DNA from: Tumebacillus lacus | GTDB lineage: Bacteria > Bacillota > Bacilli > Tumebacillales > Tumebacillaceae | NCBI RefSeq assembly: GCF_026410385.1 | Contig: NZ_JAPMLT010000005.1 | Span: 62,001-126,000 of the forward strand | Reading direction: 5' to 3' | Length of the DNA: 64,000 bases | In this document: in pieces, positions 23,971 to 32,687 of the stretch | How positions within the stretch are numbered: position 1 is the first letter of the stretch | Layout of the letters: every line of letters starts with the position of its first letter | Position numbers and translations under genes: made by a program | The notes under the pieces: model-generated | The model's input: the letters and a program-made list of their open reading frames with translations, nothing else | Told to the model about the DNA's origin: nothing | Databases searched by the model: none

Positions 23971-25117
23971 GAGCGAGCTCGACGAGATTCGCGAGGCCGG
24001 CCTCTATCGCAGTTTGCGGCGGATGGAGAGCGCGACGCAACGGGCGGTCACCGTGGAGGGACGGACGCTGCTGATGTGTGCGTCGAACAACTACCTGGGT
24101 CTGGCCAACGATCCGCGCGTGCAGGAAGCGTCGATCCGGGCGATCCGCGAGTACGGCACGGGGAGCGGCGGTTCCCGGCTGACGACGGGCAATACGGATC
24201 TGCATGAAAAGTTGGAAGAGGAGCTCGCCATTTTCAAACGGACGGAGGCGGCGTTGCTGTTCAACTCCGGCTATGCGGCCAATGTGGCGGCTCTGACCGC
24301 GCTGGTCGGCGAGGGAGACCTGATCCTGAGCGACGCGCTCAACCATGCCTCGCTGATCGACGGGGCACGGCTGTCGAAAGCGCAGCGGCAGGTCTACGGA
24401 CACGCCGATCTGACAGAGCTGGACGCGCTGCTGCGGGGGGCGCAGGGGCGGTATCGGCGCATCCTGATCGTCACCGACGGCGTGTTCAGCATGGACGGCG
24501 ACATCGCGCCGCTGCCGGCGATCTGCGACCTGGCGGAGCAATACGGCGCCGATGTGATGGTCGATGACGCGCACAGCACCGGTGTGCTCGGGCCGAACGG
24601 GGCCGGGACGGTCGATCACTTCGGGCTGTACGGCCGGGTGGCGGTGCAGATGGGCACGTTGTCCAAGGCGTTCGCAGCCGAGGGCGGCTACATCGCGGGC
24701 AGCCGCGACATGATCGACTATCTGGTCAACCGGGCACGACCGTTTATTTTCTCGACGGCGCTGAGTCCGGCGGTGATCGGCGCGGCGCGGGCTGCGTTGC
24801 AGATCGTCCGCGAAGAGCCGCACCGCCGCGAGCAGGTGTTGGCGCAGGCGGAGTGGCTGCGGTCGATGTTGCGCGGGGAAGGGTTTACTGTGTTTCCCAG
24901 CGAGACGCCGATCATCGGCGTGTTGATCGGCGAGGCGGAGGAGGCGGTCGCCTTTGCCAGACGGTTGGAGGAGGCCGGGGTGTACGCGCCGGCGATCCGT
25001 CCGCCGACCGTGCCGGCGGGCACGTCGCGCATCCGCCTGACGCTGACGGCGACGCACACCAACAGCGACGTGGACGCGATCCGGGAGGCGTTTGCCGTGG
25101 CGAGGGGGGCGGTGTGA
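23960..25117 (+). CDS. bioF: 8-amino-7-oxononanoate synthase BioF
   Basis: A 385-residue alpha-oxoamine synthase condensing pimeloyl-CoA with alanine, PLP-dependent and cytosolic. Typical segments are [48 protein letters not shown] and the PLP-binding Lys in [15 protein letters not shown]. Length and motifs are normal. The start overlaps the end of bioA and the stop overlaps the bioD start (TGATG), so translation is coupled. BioF can be mistaken for glycine C-acetyltransferase, but the operon settles it. Confidence 0.95.
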   Translation: MDFKSELDEIREAGLYRSLRRMESATQRAVTVEGRTLLMCASNNYLGLANDPRVQEASIRAIREYGTGSGGSRLTTGNTDLHEKLEEELAIFKRTEAALLFNSGYAANVAALTALVGEGDLILSDALNHASLIDGARLSKAQRQVYGHADLTELDALLRGAQGRYRRILIVTDGVFSMDGDIAPLPAICDLAEQYGADVMVDDAHSTGVLGPNGAGTVDHFGLYGRVAVQMGTLSKAFAAEGGYIAGSRDMIDYLVNRARPFIFSTALSPAVIGAARAALQIVREEPHRREQVLAQAEWLRSMLRGEGFTVFPSETPIIGVLIGEAEEAVAFARRLEEAGVYAPAIRPPTVPAGTSRIRLTLTATHTNSDVDAIREAFAVARGAV

Positions 25118-25818
25118 TGAGGTCCGCGTTTATCACCGCCACCGACACAGGCGTCGGCAAAACGCTCGTCACCGGGGCGCTGGCGTGGTGTCTGCGGGAG
25201 CGGGGCGAGGACGTCGGCTGCTACAAGCCGGTGCAGTCGGGCGACCTGCTGCACGACGAGACCGGCGACGTCTGCCGCCTGAAAGCGTTGAGCGGTCTGC
25301 CGGACCCGGTGGAGCGGATCGGCCGCTATGCGTTCGCCGAGCCGCTCGCCCCGCGGCTGGCGGCGGAGCGGGCCGGGTCGCCGCTGTTGCTCGCCGATCT
25401 GCTGGCCGCCTTTGACGAGGTGCGCGGGGATCACGCCCGCTGGCTGGTCGAAGGGGCGGGCGGCCTCGCCGTGCCGCTGACAACAGACGCGACCGTCGCC
25501 GATCTGGCCGCGCAGCTCGGGTATCCGTTGCTCATCGTCGCTCGCGCTCACCTTGGCACCGTCAACCACACCGTGCTGACCGTCCGCTATGCGGAGTCGC
25601 TCGGTCTGCGGGTGGCCGGCGTGATCCTGTCCGGCGGCAAGGGAGCCGCGCACGACCTTTCGGAGGCCTATAACGCCGCTTACATCGAAGAGTATGCGAA
25701 CGTGCCCGTTCTTGGGCACGTGCCGTGGCTCGGGGATCTGCCGTCCGTTCAGACGGTTCGGGACAGCGTCCGGGCGCATGTCGACCTGGATCGTGTCGAT
25801 TCTTGTATGAATTTCTAA
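25117..25818 (+). CDS. bioD: Dethiobiotin synthetase BioD
   Basis: A 233-residue ATP-dependent carboxylase that closes the ureido ring. The P-loop is ATDTGVGKTLVTGAL at residue 8, with YKPVQSG, VEGAGGLAVPL and ARAHLGTVNHTVLT following as in the family. The frame is open well upstream within bioF, and the true start is the ATG at 25117 overlapping the bioF stop. The C-terminus (VPWLGDLPSVQTVRDSV) is complete. G+C is very high in this gene compared with bioB. Confidence 0.95.
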   Translation: MRSAFITATDTGVGKTLVTGALAWCLRERGEDVGCYKPVQSGDLLHDETGDVCRLKALSGLPDPVERIGRYAFAEPLAPRLAAERAGSPLLLADLLAAFDEVRGDHARWLVEGAGGLAVPLTTDATVADLAAQLGYPLLIVARAHLGTVNHTVLTVRYAESLGLRVAGVILSGGKGAAHDLSEAYNAAYIEEYANVPVLGHVPWLGDLPSVQTVRDSVRAHVDLDRVDSCMNF

Positions 25819-25854
25819 ATTTCCACATATAGATCATCCTTGGGAGGTATATCA

Positions 25855-26850
25855 ATGTCCATCCAAACGAAAGTCAACTACCGCGAGCTGGCGGAAAAAG
25901 TCCTCGACGGCTATGTCGTCACCAAAGAAGAAGCGCTCGCGCTCGTGCAAGCGCCTGACGAAGACCTGCTCGACCTGATGAACGCCGCCTACCAGATCCG
26001 CAAGAAATACTACGGCAACAAGGTCAAGCTGAACATGATCATCAATGCGAAATCCGGTCTCTGCCCGGAAGACTGCGGCTACTGCTCCCAGTCGATCGCG
26101 GCCGACACCCCGGTTGAAAAATACGCGCTGCTGAACAAAGACTCGATCCTCGCAGGCGCGCAGGAAGCGATCAAACGCAAAGCGGGCACCTACTGCATCG
26201 TCGCGTCCGGCCGCCAGCCGTCGCCGCGCGAAGTGGATGCGGTCGTCGAAGCGGTCCAAGAGATCCGCGAGACCACCGATCTGAAGATCTGCTGCTGCCT
26301 GGGCTTCCTCAACGAAGACAGCGCAGCCAAACTGGCGGGAGCAGGCGTGCACCGCTACAACCACAACCTGAACACCTCCAAAGAAAACTACGACAACATC
26401 ACCACCACCCACAACTACGACGACCGCGTGGACACGGTGGAGAAAGTGAAAGAATCCGGCATGTCGCCTTGCTCGGGCGCGATCATGGGCATGGGGGAGA
26501 CGGACGAAGAGCTGGTCGACATCGCGTTTGCGCTGCATGCGCTCGATGCGGATTCGATCCCGGTCAACTTCCTGAACGCCATCGACGGCACCAAACTGGA
26601 AGGATATGACCACCTCAACCCGCGCAAGTGCCTGAAGGGCGTGGCGATGTTCCGCTTTGTCAACCCGACCAAGGAGATCCGTCTCTCCGGCGGCCGCGAG
26701 ATCAACCTGCGCTCCCTGCAAGCGATGGGGCTGTATGCGGCCAACTCGATCTTCGTCGGCGACTACCTGACGACGCAAGGGCAAGAGCCGACCTCCGATT
26801 GGGGCATGATTGAAGATCTCGGCTTTGAAATCGAAGAGTGCGCTCTGTAA
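25855..26850 (+). CDS. bioB: Biotin synthase BioB
   Basis: A 331-residue radical-SAM enzyme that inserts sulfur into dethiobiotin. The radical cluster ligands are C70, C74 and C77 (GLCPEDCGYCSQS), and CCCLGFLNEDSAAKL and YNHNLNTSKENY are family landmarks. The start at 25855 follows GGGAGG by nine bases, after a 36-base gap, the only gap in the operon. Codon choice here is more uniform (AAC, GAC, GCG) than in bioW-bioD, suggesting higher expression or a different history. Confidence 0.96.
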   Translation: MSIQTKVNYRELAEKVLDGYVVTKEEALALVQAPDEDLLDLMNAAYQIRKKYYGNKVKLNMIINAKSGLCPEDCGYCSQSIAADTPVEKYALLNKDSILAGAQEAIKRKAGTYCIVASGRQPSPREVDAVVEAVQEIRETTDLKICCCLGFLNEDSAAKLAGAGVHRYNHNLNTSKENYDNITTTHNYDDRVDTVEKVKESGMSPCSGAIMGMGETDEELVDIAFALHALDADSIPVNFLNAIDGTKLEGYDHLNPRKCLKGVAMFRFVNPTKEIRLSGGREINLRSLQAMGLYAANSIFVGDYLTTQGQEPTSDWGMIEDLGFEIEECAL

Positions 26851-26973
26851 GTGCGAATTACAGGTAAAAATGACGGATCGCCTCACTTGCCAGTCTGATC
26901 CCTTTGCCCTATTCTGGATAGAGTAGTGGCGAGTCGGAGTATTCAACCACGAGTGAGAGAAGGGAGCGAGCAC

Positions 26974-27333
26974 ATGGAAGCTGTGAAATCGGTATTGGCG
27001 TTGGTGACCAACCTGATGTTTTCCGTTAAGATCCGCGAAGTGGCCGCCACGATGGGCGGGCATCTCACCCTTGTGTCAAACAACGAGGAAATCCTGGAGA
27101 AGCTGGACATTCATCCGTCCTTGCTCATCCTCGATCTGACCGCCGTCGAGGACGGCTGGCAGAACGTCGTCGCCAAAGCGAAGGAAGCAGGTGTCCCTGT
27201 TCTCGCCTACGGTCCTCACGTCGAGGTTGATCTCCACGAAGCAGCCCGGGCAGCCGGTTGCGACGATGTCGTCGCCAACTCCAAGCTGAACATCGACCTG
27301 CCGAATCTGTTGGGGAAGTATTTGGGGAACTGA
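26974..27333 (+). CDS. Response-regulator receiver-like (CheY-fold) protein, unknown role
   Basis: A 119-residue single-domain protein with alternating hydrophobic strands and helices like a receiver domain: VLALVTNLMFSVKIREVA, HLTLVSNNEEILEKL, SLLILDLTA (the position of the phosphorylated Asp), VPVLAYGPH, DDVVANSKL. The acidic pair near the N-terminus of a true receiver is missing, so it may be a pseudo-receiver. The ATG at 26974 follows GGGAGC. It stands alone between bioB and a terminator, in the same direction. No partner kinase or output domain is near. Confidence 0.6.
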   Translation: MEAVKSVLALVTNLMFSVKIREVAATMGGHLTLVSNNEEILEKLDIHPSLLILDLTAVEDGWQNVVAKAKEAGVPVLAYGPHVEVDLHEAARAAGCDDVVANSKLNIDLPNLLGKYLGN

Positions 27334-27351
27334 ACATAGAGATGAAATGGA

Positions 27352-27385
27352 AAACAGCACCCGATCATGTCGGGTGCTGTTTTTG
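27352..27385. terminator. Terminator between convergent genes
   Basis: AACAGCACCCGA pairs with TCGGGTGCTGTT around five bases, followed by TTT on the + strand and preceded by AAA, so it works in both directions. Confidence 0.87.
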
Positions 27386-27402
27386 CGTGTATACCCGTGC
27401 TG

Positions 27403-27735
27403 TCAGTACTGGCTCGGGTGGTAGACTTCGGTGCAGACCATGTCTTCCATGCCGGTGTTGGTCATGCGGAAGTCGACGCCCGACGGGATGTAGACGATGG
27501 AGCCGGGCGCGACGTTGATCGCTTCTTCGCTGCCGTTGTTGAGGATGCATTGGCCTTCGCCTTGGTGGACGATGTAGACGTGGTCGCCGATGGCGGCCGA
27601 GGTCGCGTCGATCGTTTGGCCGGTTTTGCAATAGTAGGTGTTGGTGGTGAGGTCGGCTCCGGTGAAGTTGTTGACTTTGCCGACGCCGTTGTCGCCGTAG
27701 GACGGGTTGTTGAATACAGTTTCCGCGCGGTTCAT
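27403..27735 (-). CDS. Small cupin-domain protein
   Basis: A 110-residue single-domain beta-barrel protein. The cupin pattern is visible but with changed metal ligands: GDHVYIVHQGEGQCILN near residue 50 and APGSIVYIPSGVDFRMTN near 75, so only part of the usual His/Glu set remains. The substrate is unknown. I use the ATG at 27735; the GGGG site is 11 bases upstream. It is divergent from mug over a 68-base gap. Confidence 0.78.
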   Translation of the reverse strand: MNRAETVFNNPSYGDNGVGKVNNFTGADLTTNTYYCKTGQTIDATSAAIGDHVYIVHQGEGQCILNNGSEEAINVAPGSIVYIPSGVDFRMTNTGMEDMVCTEVYHPSQY

Positions 27736-27803
27736 GGTTGCGTGTGCCCCTTTCAAATCAGTATCATGGGACTAGTATGTGTCAACAGAGGGAGGAGCAT
27801 GTC

Positions 27804-28322
27804 ATGATACCGGACAGCATTTCCGAAGGGCTGAAGATCCTCTTTATCGGCTACAATCCATCCCTTCGCTCCGGCGAGGTGGGGCACAACTACGCAGGTC
27901 CCGGCAACCGATTCTGGAAACTCCTCCGTGACGCCGGGCTCACCGACCGCCTCGTGTCCCCGACGGAGGATCGCGACCTGATCCGCATCGGCTACGGCTT
28001 CACCAACATCGTCGCACGCCCGACCCGACGCGCAGATGAGATCACGAAAGAGGAGTATGCAGAAGGGCGGCTGTTGCTGGCAGAGAAACTGCGCCGCTAC
28101 CGCCCGAGGGTGGCGTGCTTCGTCGGCAAGGGCGTGTACGAGCAATATTCGGGTCGCAAGAAAATCGGGTGGGGTGTGCAACCGGAGCCGACCGTCGAGG
28201 GCGTGATCGACTTTGTCGCACCGTCTTCGAGTGGCTTGGTGACGATCCCGTATGAGGAGATCGCGAGGATTTATCGGGGGTTGATGAGCGTAGTTGATGG
28301 AAATGGAGAGTGCTCTGGATGA
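27804..28322 (+). CDS. mug: G/U mismatch-specific DNA glycosylase (Mug/TDG type)
   Basis: A 172-residue family-2 uracil-DNA glycosylase, excising U or alkylated bases opposite G. The catalytic/water motif GYNPSLRSGEVGHNYAGPGN (Asn in GYNPS) and the minor-groove wedge region near APSSSGLV are present. GGGAGG precedes the ATG at 27804, and another ATG at 27799 is out of frame. The stop codon overlaps the start of the next small gene (ATGA), implying coupled translation. Confidence 0.9.
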   Translation: MIPDSISEGLKILFIGYNPSLRSGEVGHNYAGPGNRFWKLLRDAGLTDRLVSPTEDRDLIRIGYGFTNIVARPTRRADEITKEEYAEGRLLLAEKLRRYRPRVACFVGKGVYEQYSGRKKIGWGVQPEPTVEGVIDFVAPSSSGLVTIPYEEIARIYRGLMSVVDGNGECSG

Positions 28323-28483
28323 GGCCGAACTATGAGTATGTGGCAAAAGGAGAAATGGCCCAAAGGATTTTGGATGATCTGAAAAGAGAGCATACGGAAC
28401 TTGAAGTCCAGCGGGTCTTGAAAGCTCAACAAAATCGGTTGGCACGTAGGTCTCCAACGAAAAAAGGAAAGCTCGCTGAGTGA
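28319..28483 (+). CDS. Small basic protein coupled to mug (54 aa)
   Basis: The frame begins MRPNYEYVAKGEMAQRILDD and continues as a single charged helix (LKREHTELEVQRVLKAQQN) with a Lys/Arg-rich tail. Its ATG overlaps the mug stop as ATGA, GGAG lies nine bases upstream, and the gene ends inside the left arm of a terminator, all signs of a real gene. No family recognised. The sequence is less G+C-rich than mug. Confidence 0.55.
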   Translation: MRPNYEYVAKGEMAQRILDDLKREHTELEVQRVLKAQQNRLARRSPTKKGKLAE

Positions 28484-28499
28484 GGAGCTTTCCTTTTTG
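28461..28499. terminator. Terminator between the mug pair and the barstar-like gene
   Basis: AAAGGAAAGCTC pairs with GAGCTTTCCTTT. A-run and T-run flank it on both sides of two convergent transcription units. Confidence 0.85.
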
Positions 28500-28505
28500 T
28501 ATAGT

Positions 28506-28928
28506 TCAAGTCTCAAGCAGGAAGATGAGCAGCTTGATTGGCTTAGGAAACCCATATTGCGTCGTGCTGACACTATCGATGATATCTTGGAAGCAGGTCA
28601 TGATTTTATGATAATCAATGGGTGAATGGCTTGCCATCCTGTCAGCATGATTCCATATAATCGCCTGACGGTCAGGGTATTTGTCATCATAGTCCTCAGT
28701 AAACGCAAGTCCGACACTGATTGAATCGATGAAGGCATCCAAACTCAAATAGCCTTCACGATTCAAGGGTGGATCTTGTGGCAGGTTCTTATTGATCGAA
28801 TCCCTGAAGGTGTTTCGATCAATAATGTTTTCACCATCTAGTTCGTAGACGTGGAAATCGTTCTCGGCCAGGTAACGCAGGATATCTGGTCGTTGTTCTT
28901 GAGAGAGATTTCGAATCAAGTTGTTCAT
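28506..28928 (-). CDS. Barstar-like protein (possible orphan RNase inhibitor)
   Basis: A 140-residue acidic protein. FHVYELDGENIIDRNTFRDS followed by EGYLSLDAFIDSI has the barstar pattern of a strand, an Asp/Gly turn, a helix, and a Tyr-Gly-x-Asn-Leu-Asp-Ala-type loop, here GYLSLDAF; a final strand KLLIFLLE is also present. Barstars inhibit barnase-type ribonucleases; no such RNase gene is adjacent. The start overlaps the stop of the SDR gene by four bases, so it is the second gene of that unit. It is clearly more A+T-rich than the gene upstream, suggesting a separate origin. Confidence in the fold is moderate. Confidence 0.6.
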   Translation of the reverse strand: MNNLIRNLSQEQRPDILRYLAENDFHVYELDGENIIDRNTFRDSINKNLPQDPPLNREGYLSLDAFIDSISVGLAFTEDYDDKYPDRQAIIWNHADRMASHSPIDYHKIMTCFQDIIDSVSTTQYGFPKPIKLLIFLLET

Positions 28929-29821
28929 AAATAATCCCGAATCCCTTCATCAAATGGTTGCAACGCCACATCAAAAGCCAGCGAATACGGCAGCGGGTCG
29001 CAGGTGTTGCCTTCCAGTAGCATGGTGAGTTGGGCGGTGGTCAGTGGGAAGAACGGGAATCCCTCCATCATCTTCACCACTGGCTTCACCAAAAACACTG
29101 GAACTGGCACCGTCACCACGCCTTTCTTCCCAATCGCGCGGGCGATGCGTTGGAGCATTTGGCGGTAGGGGATCGGCTCGGGGCCGCCGACTTCATATGC
29201 ACGGCCGATGGTCTCGGGGAGCTCCAGCGCTTTGACAAAACCGGCGGCGACGTTCTCCCGCGCCACCGGTTGCAGGGAGTAGCGGCCGCTGCCGAAGATC
29301 GGGAAGACGGGCGTTTTGCGCAGGACGTCGGCGAGCATGTTCACGAACTCGTCTCCGGGCCCGAAAATGACGGAGGGGCGAAATACGGTCCAGTTCAGGC
29401 CGCTGTTTCGTACGTACTCCTCCGCTTCCCATTTGGTTTTGTGGTACATCGAGACTGCATCCGGCCTCGCTCCCAGCGCGCTCATATGCACAAAGCGCGG
29501 CACTCCGACCGACTTGGCGACGTTGACCATGTTTTTCGTGCCTTGCACATGCACCCGCTCAAAAGTCACGCCTTTGCCCCGATGTTCCCGGATGATGCCG
29601 ACGAGGTGGATCACGGCGTCGGTGCCGGCCATCGCTTTCGGCAGAGTCGCGGTGTCGAGGATGTCGCCGTGGGCCAGTTCGACGCGCCCGGTCGCCATCC
29701 ATTTCTCCGGGAGCGCGGAATTTTTACGCAAGAGACATCTCACCTCATGTCCCGCCTCCAGCAGTCTTTCGAGGATGCCGTGCCCGACAAATCCTGTCGC
29801 GCCGGTCAGTAAGATTTTCAT
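28925..29821 (-). CDS. NAD(P)-binding atypical SDR (NDUFA9-like)
   Basis: A 298-residue Rossmann-fold protein of the atypical/extended SDR type related to the complex I NDUFA9 group and to NAD-dependent epimerases. The nucleotide motif is LTGATGFVGHGI at residue 4; LVGIIREHRG, MSALGA and YHKTKWEAEEYV (Y-x3-K) follow. Substrate unknown, often assigned to quinone or lipid-related redox. GGAGGTG lies nine bases before the ATG at 29821; the frame stays open upstream but without a ribosome site. The barstar-like gene follows with a four-base overlap. Confidence 0.85.
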   Translation of the reverse strand: MKILLTGATGFVGHGILERLLEAGHEVRCLLRKNSALPEKWMATGRVELAHGDILDTATLPKAMAGTDAVIHLVGIIREHRGKGVTFERVHVQGTKNMVNVAKSVGVPRFVHMSALGARPDAVSMYHKTKWEAEEYVRNSGLNWTVFRPSVIFGPGDEFVNMLADVLRKTPVFPIFGSGRYSLQPVARENVAAGFVKALELPETIGRAYEVGGPEPIPYRQMLQRIARAIGKKGVVTVPVPVFLVKPVVKMMEGFPFFPLTTAQLTMLLEGNTCDPLPYSLAFDVALQPFDEGIRDYL

Positions 29822-29892
29822 ACGAACGTTCACCTCCAGATACCCGTATTGTACCGGGAAGTAATTAAAATTTCCCATGGTATCAATTCACA

Positions 29893-29922
29893 TTGATTCG
29901 ATGATTTACGACATGATAGACT
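29893..29922 (+). promoter_or_regulatory. Promoter upstream of the c-di-AMP riboswitch
   Basis: TTGATT and TAGACT with an 18-base spacer, a few bases before the aptamer. Confidence 0.6.
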
Positions 29923-29934
29923 GCAAGCAAATCG

Positions 29935-30060
29935 AAAAATCAGCCGAATCTGACGAAAGGTGTCAGTACGGGGGACCACAGTATTTATGGGGTGAACCGC
30001 CACTGTGCGGAAGGGGACTCTCAACCCGAACCCGTCAACTAACCTCGGAGGCTTCAGGGA
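29935..30060 (+). ncRNA. c-di-AMP riboswitch (ydaO-yuaA type)
   Basis: The conserved pieces occur in order: GCCGAATCTGACG, ACGGGGGACCACAG, TGGGGTGAACCGCC, and the 3' block CCCGAACCCGTCAACTAACC with CTCGGAGGC. This is the ydaO/yuaA element, which senses c-di-AMP and typically controls cell-wall hydrolases and K+ transport. The ribosome site of the NlpC/P60 gene lies directly after the aptamer and no clear T-run terminator was seen, so control may be translational. Confidence 0.9.
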
Positions 30061-30072
30061 GGATTTGCTGCA

Positions 30073-30768
30073 GTGAAACGCATGGTACAAACGGCGTTTG
30101 TGACCGCAGCCGTCGCAATCACCGCGATCAGCATGGGTCATGACGCACAGGCAGCCGTCTCGTACGGCGATCCGATCCTCGGCACAGGATCGAAGAGCGG
30201 ACAAGTCTCCGCGTTGCAACAAGATCTGCGGGTGCTGGGCTATTTCACCTACCAGACCAACACCGGCTACTACGGCACCGTCACGGAAGCGGCAGTCAAG
30301 GCGTTTCAACGGTCGCACGGTCTGGCTGAGAACGGCAAGGTCGGACTGACCACCGGTCCGCTGATTGCAGCAGAAGCCGCGCAAAAGCTCGCCGCGCTGG
30401 CTCCGTCCTACCCGGAACAAGGCATTATCGCCACGGCCAAGCAGTACATCGGCGTCCCCTATCGTTGGGGAGGGACAACGCCGAGCGGCTTTGACTGCTC
30501 CGGGTTTCTCGGGTATGTGATGAATCAGCACAACATCGGTCTGCCGCGCACGGCGGCGCAGATGTACACCGTCGGCCAAGCGGTTTCAAACCCGCTCCCT
30601 GGCGACCTCGTGTTCTTCTCGACGTACGCGCCGGGTGCTTCCCACGCCGGGATCTTCCTTGGCAACAACGAGTTTATCTCCGCGACGTCTTCCAAAGGCG
30701 TGAAGATCGAGTCGATGAGCAACCCCTACTGGGGTCCCCGCTACGTCGGCGCCCGCAGCCTGCGTTAA
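30073..30768 (+). CDS. Secreted NlpC/P60 endopeptidase with peptidoglycan-binding domain
   Basis: A 231-residue exported cell-wall hydrolase. A signal peptide (FVTAAVAITAISMGHDAQA) is followed by a PG_binding_1 domain (QVSALQQDLRVLGYFT, YYGTVTEAAVKAFQRSHGL) and a C-terminal NlpC/P60 domain with catalytic Cys in FDCSGFLGYV and His in ASHAGIFLG. It cleaves D-Glu-diamino acid bonds in stem peptides in characterised relatives. A GTG start at 30073 fits the GGAGG site best; ATG at 30082 is possible. The riboswitch upstream links expression to c-di-AMP and so to turgor and wall stress. Confidence 0.92.
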   Translation: MKRMVQTAFVTAAVAITAISMGHDAQAAVSYGDPILGTGSKSGQVSALQQDLRVLGYFTYQTNTGYYGTVTEAAVKAFQRSHGLAENGKVGLTTGPLIAAEAAQKLAALAPSYPEQGIIATAKQYIGVPYRWGGTTPSGFDCSGFLGYVMNQHNIGLPRTAAQMYTVGQAVSNPLPGDLVFFSTYAPGASHAGIFLGNNEFISATSSKGVKIESMSNPYWGPRYVGARSLR

Positions 30769-30789
30769 CCGGTGCGGCCAATCAATCAC

Positions 30790-30828
30790 AAGGCATGTCT
30801 CCACTTCATTGTGTGAGCCATGCCCTTT
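30790..30828 (+). terminator. Possible terminator after the NlpC/P60 gene
   Basis: GGCATG and CATGCC form the outer stem of an imperfect hairpin followed by CTTTTCCC. The T-run is short. Confidence 0.45.
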
Positions 30829-30880
30829 TCCCATTCTCCGCATCGGTTATAATAGAAGAAAAAAAGGAGTCGAGCCGCTC

Positions 30881-31834
30881 ATGAAGACGTTGGTCACCAC
30901 CTGCCCGGTCAGCGACAAGCACCTGGCCAAGATCCGCGAGATCGCGCCGGATCTGGACATTCATGTGTTCCCGAGCATCGGCGACGCACAGGACATGCTC
31001 CCGTCGGCAGAGATTCTGATTACATACGGTGAAGATCTGACCCCTGAGCACATCGGGGTCTGCACGCAGTTAAAATGGATTCATGTGATCTCGGCGGGCC
31101 TTGAGTTGATGCCGTTCCCGGAGATCGCCGCCCGCGACATCCTCGTGACGAACGCGCGCGGCATTCACATCATCCCGATGGCGGAGTATACGCTCGGCAT
31201 GATCTTGATGTTTTCCCGCCGCTTTGCCGAACTGTACCGCAACCAACTCGACAGAAACTGGGACCGCACGATCCGCATCGATGAGCTGCACGGGCAGACG
31301 CTCGGCGTGATCGGCGCCGGTGCGATCGGCACGGAGATCGCCAAGCGGGCGCAGGCGTTTGGCATGAAGACGCTCGGTGTCGCCACGACCGCCCGCGAGC
31401 AGGAAGGGTTTGACGAGATGTTTGGCCGCGACGGGATGGACGAGGTCTTGCAACGGAGCGATTTCGCGGTCGTGATCGTGCCGCTGACCCCGGACACCGA
31501 CCGGCTGATCGACGAGCGGGAGATCGGGCTGATGAAATCGACCGCCGTGCTGATCAACATCTCGCGCGGCCGCGTTGTCGAGGAAGCAGCGCTGCTCGAC
31601 GCTCTGCAGACGGGCAAGATCCGCGGCGCGGGACTCGATGTGTTTGAGCAGGAGCCGCTGCAAAAAGACCATCCGTTCTGGGGGATGGACAACGTGGTGC
31701 TGACCCCGCACCTGTCCTCCCGCTCCCCGCACTATATGGAGCGGGCGCTGGCGATCTTCCGCCACAATTTGCGGGTGACACGCGCAGGCGAGGGCGATCT
31801 GCAAAACAAGATCGATCCGGTCAAAGGCTATTAG
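30881..31834 (+). CDS. D-2-hydroxyacid dehydrogenase
   Basis: A 317-residue NAD-dependent dehydrogenase of the D-isomer 2-hydroxyacid family. The Rossmann motif is GVIGAGAIGTEIAKRA near residue 143. The catalytic triad is readable as Arg in NISRGRVVEEAALL, Glu in DVFEQEPL and His in LTPHLSSRSPHY. There is no ACT domain, so it is not a full-length SerA; the substrate could be glyoxylate, hydroxypyruvate or a branched 2-keto acid. A TATAAT sequence at 30848 probably serves as -10. The ATG at 30881 follows AAAAGGAG. The DUF1054 gene follows after 34 bases. Confidence 0.9.
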   Translation: MKTLVTTCPVSDKHLAKIREIAPDLDIHVFPSIGDAQDMLPSAEILITYGEDLTPEHIGVCTQLKWIHVISAGLELMPFPEIAARDILVTNARGIHIIPMAEYTLGMILMFSRRFAELYRNQLDRNWDRTIRIDELHGQTLGVIGAGAIGTEIAKRAQAFGMKTLGVATTAREQEGFDEMFGRDGMDEVLQRSDFAVVIVPLTPDTDRLIDEREIGLMKSTAVLINISRGRVVEEAALLDALQTGKIRGAGLDVFEQEPLQKDHPFWGMDNVVLTPHLSSRSPHYMERALAIFRHNLRVTRAGEGDLQNKIDPVKGY

Positions 31835-31868
31835 ACGCGACAGATCAAGAGACAGCAGGAGTGTGGAG

Positions 31869-32504
31869 ATGAACTTTACAGGTTGGACAAATGAGGATTT
31901 TGACGTATTTGCCGTGGAAGGACTGGAGGAGCGCATGGCGGCGTTGATCGCCCATACGCGCGTCAAACTGACGCAGCTCGGCGAGGACTTCGCCCCGGTG
32001 CTGGCCGAGATCGCCGGCGAAGAGATGTTTGCGCACGTCGCCAAACATGCCCGCCGCAAAACCAACCCGCCGCACGACTCGTGGGTGGCGTGGAGCAAGA
32101 ACAAGCGCGGCTACAAGATGTACCCGCATTTTCAGATCGGCGCGTGGGGCACGCATGCGTTCGTGCAGTTCGGCATCATCTATGAGTCGCCGATGAAAGG
32201 CGTCTTTGCCGAGCAGATGGTGAAGCATCTCGATGAGATCCGCGCCACGGTGCCGGACGACTACATGTGGTATCCCGATCACATGAATCCCAAAGGCTAC
32301 CGCACGTCCGAGATGACCGATGAGGAGTTTCAACGCATCGCCCACCGCCTCGCCCATCAGAAAAACGGCGAGGTGATGATCGGCATCATCGTGCCTCGCG
32401 ACGAAGCGGTCGCGATGACGCCCGATCAATTTGCAGCAAAGGCGAAGCGTACGTTTGAAACGCTCGCACCTCTGTATAAAATGGCATTCTCGGTGGAAGA
32501 ATAA
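31869..32504 (+). CDS. DUF1054 (UPF0637, YktB-like) protein
   Basis: A 211-residue cytosolic protein of the DUF1054/YktB family: FTGWTNEDFDVFAVEGLEERM at the N-terminus, HDSWVAWSKNKRGYKMYPHF in the middle and a conserved DYMWYPDHMNPKG segment. Length equals that of Bacillus YktB. Function is not established. The ATG at 31869 is seven bases after AGGAG; GTG codons just upstream are weaker choices. Probably cotranscribed with the dehydrogenase and ended by the terminator at 32549. Confidence 0.88.
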   Translation: MNFTGWTNEDFDVFAVEGLEERMAALIAHTRVKLTQLGEDFAPVLAEIAGEEMFAHVAKHARRKTNPPHDSWVAWSKNKRGYKMYPHFQIGAWGTHAFVQFGIIYESPMKGVFAEQMVKHLDEIRATVPDDYMWYPDHMNPKGYRTSEMTDEEFQRIAHRLAHQKNGEVMIGIIVPRDEAVAMTPDQFAAKAKRTFETLAPLYKMAFSVEE

Positions 32505-32548
32505 CCGTTTTTTTGGAAGGAAAAAAACATGCAGTCGTTGAATTAGGT

Positions 32549-32590
32549 AAAGGACGCCCCCGTGTCGAAACGGTCAAGGGGCGTCCTTTT
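32549..32590 (+). terminator. Rho-independent terminator
   Basis: AAAGGACGCCCC pairs with GGGGCGTCCTTT around a 17-base loop, then T-rich. Confidence 0.85.
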
Positions 32591-32687
32591 CTGTCGAGAG
32601 GCAGTCGACAGCGAGATTGATAGATTTGTCGAATTAAATAGAACGGTAGGAAGTTTAGTCACATTGCACACAGTTAGCACGAATCTA

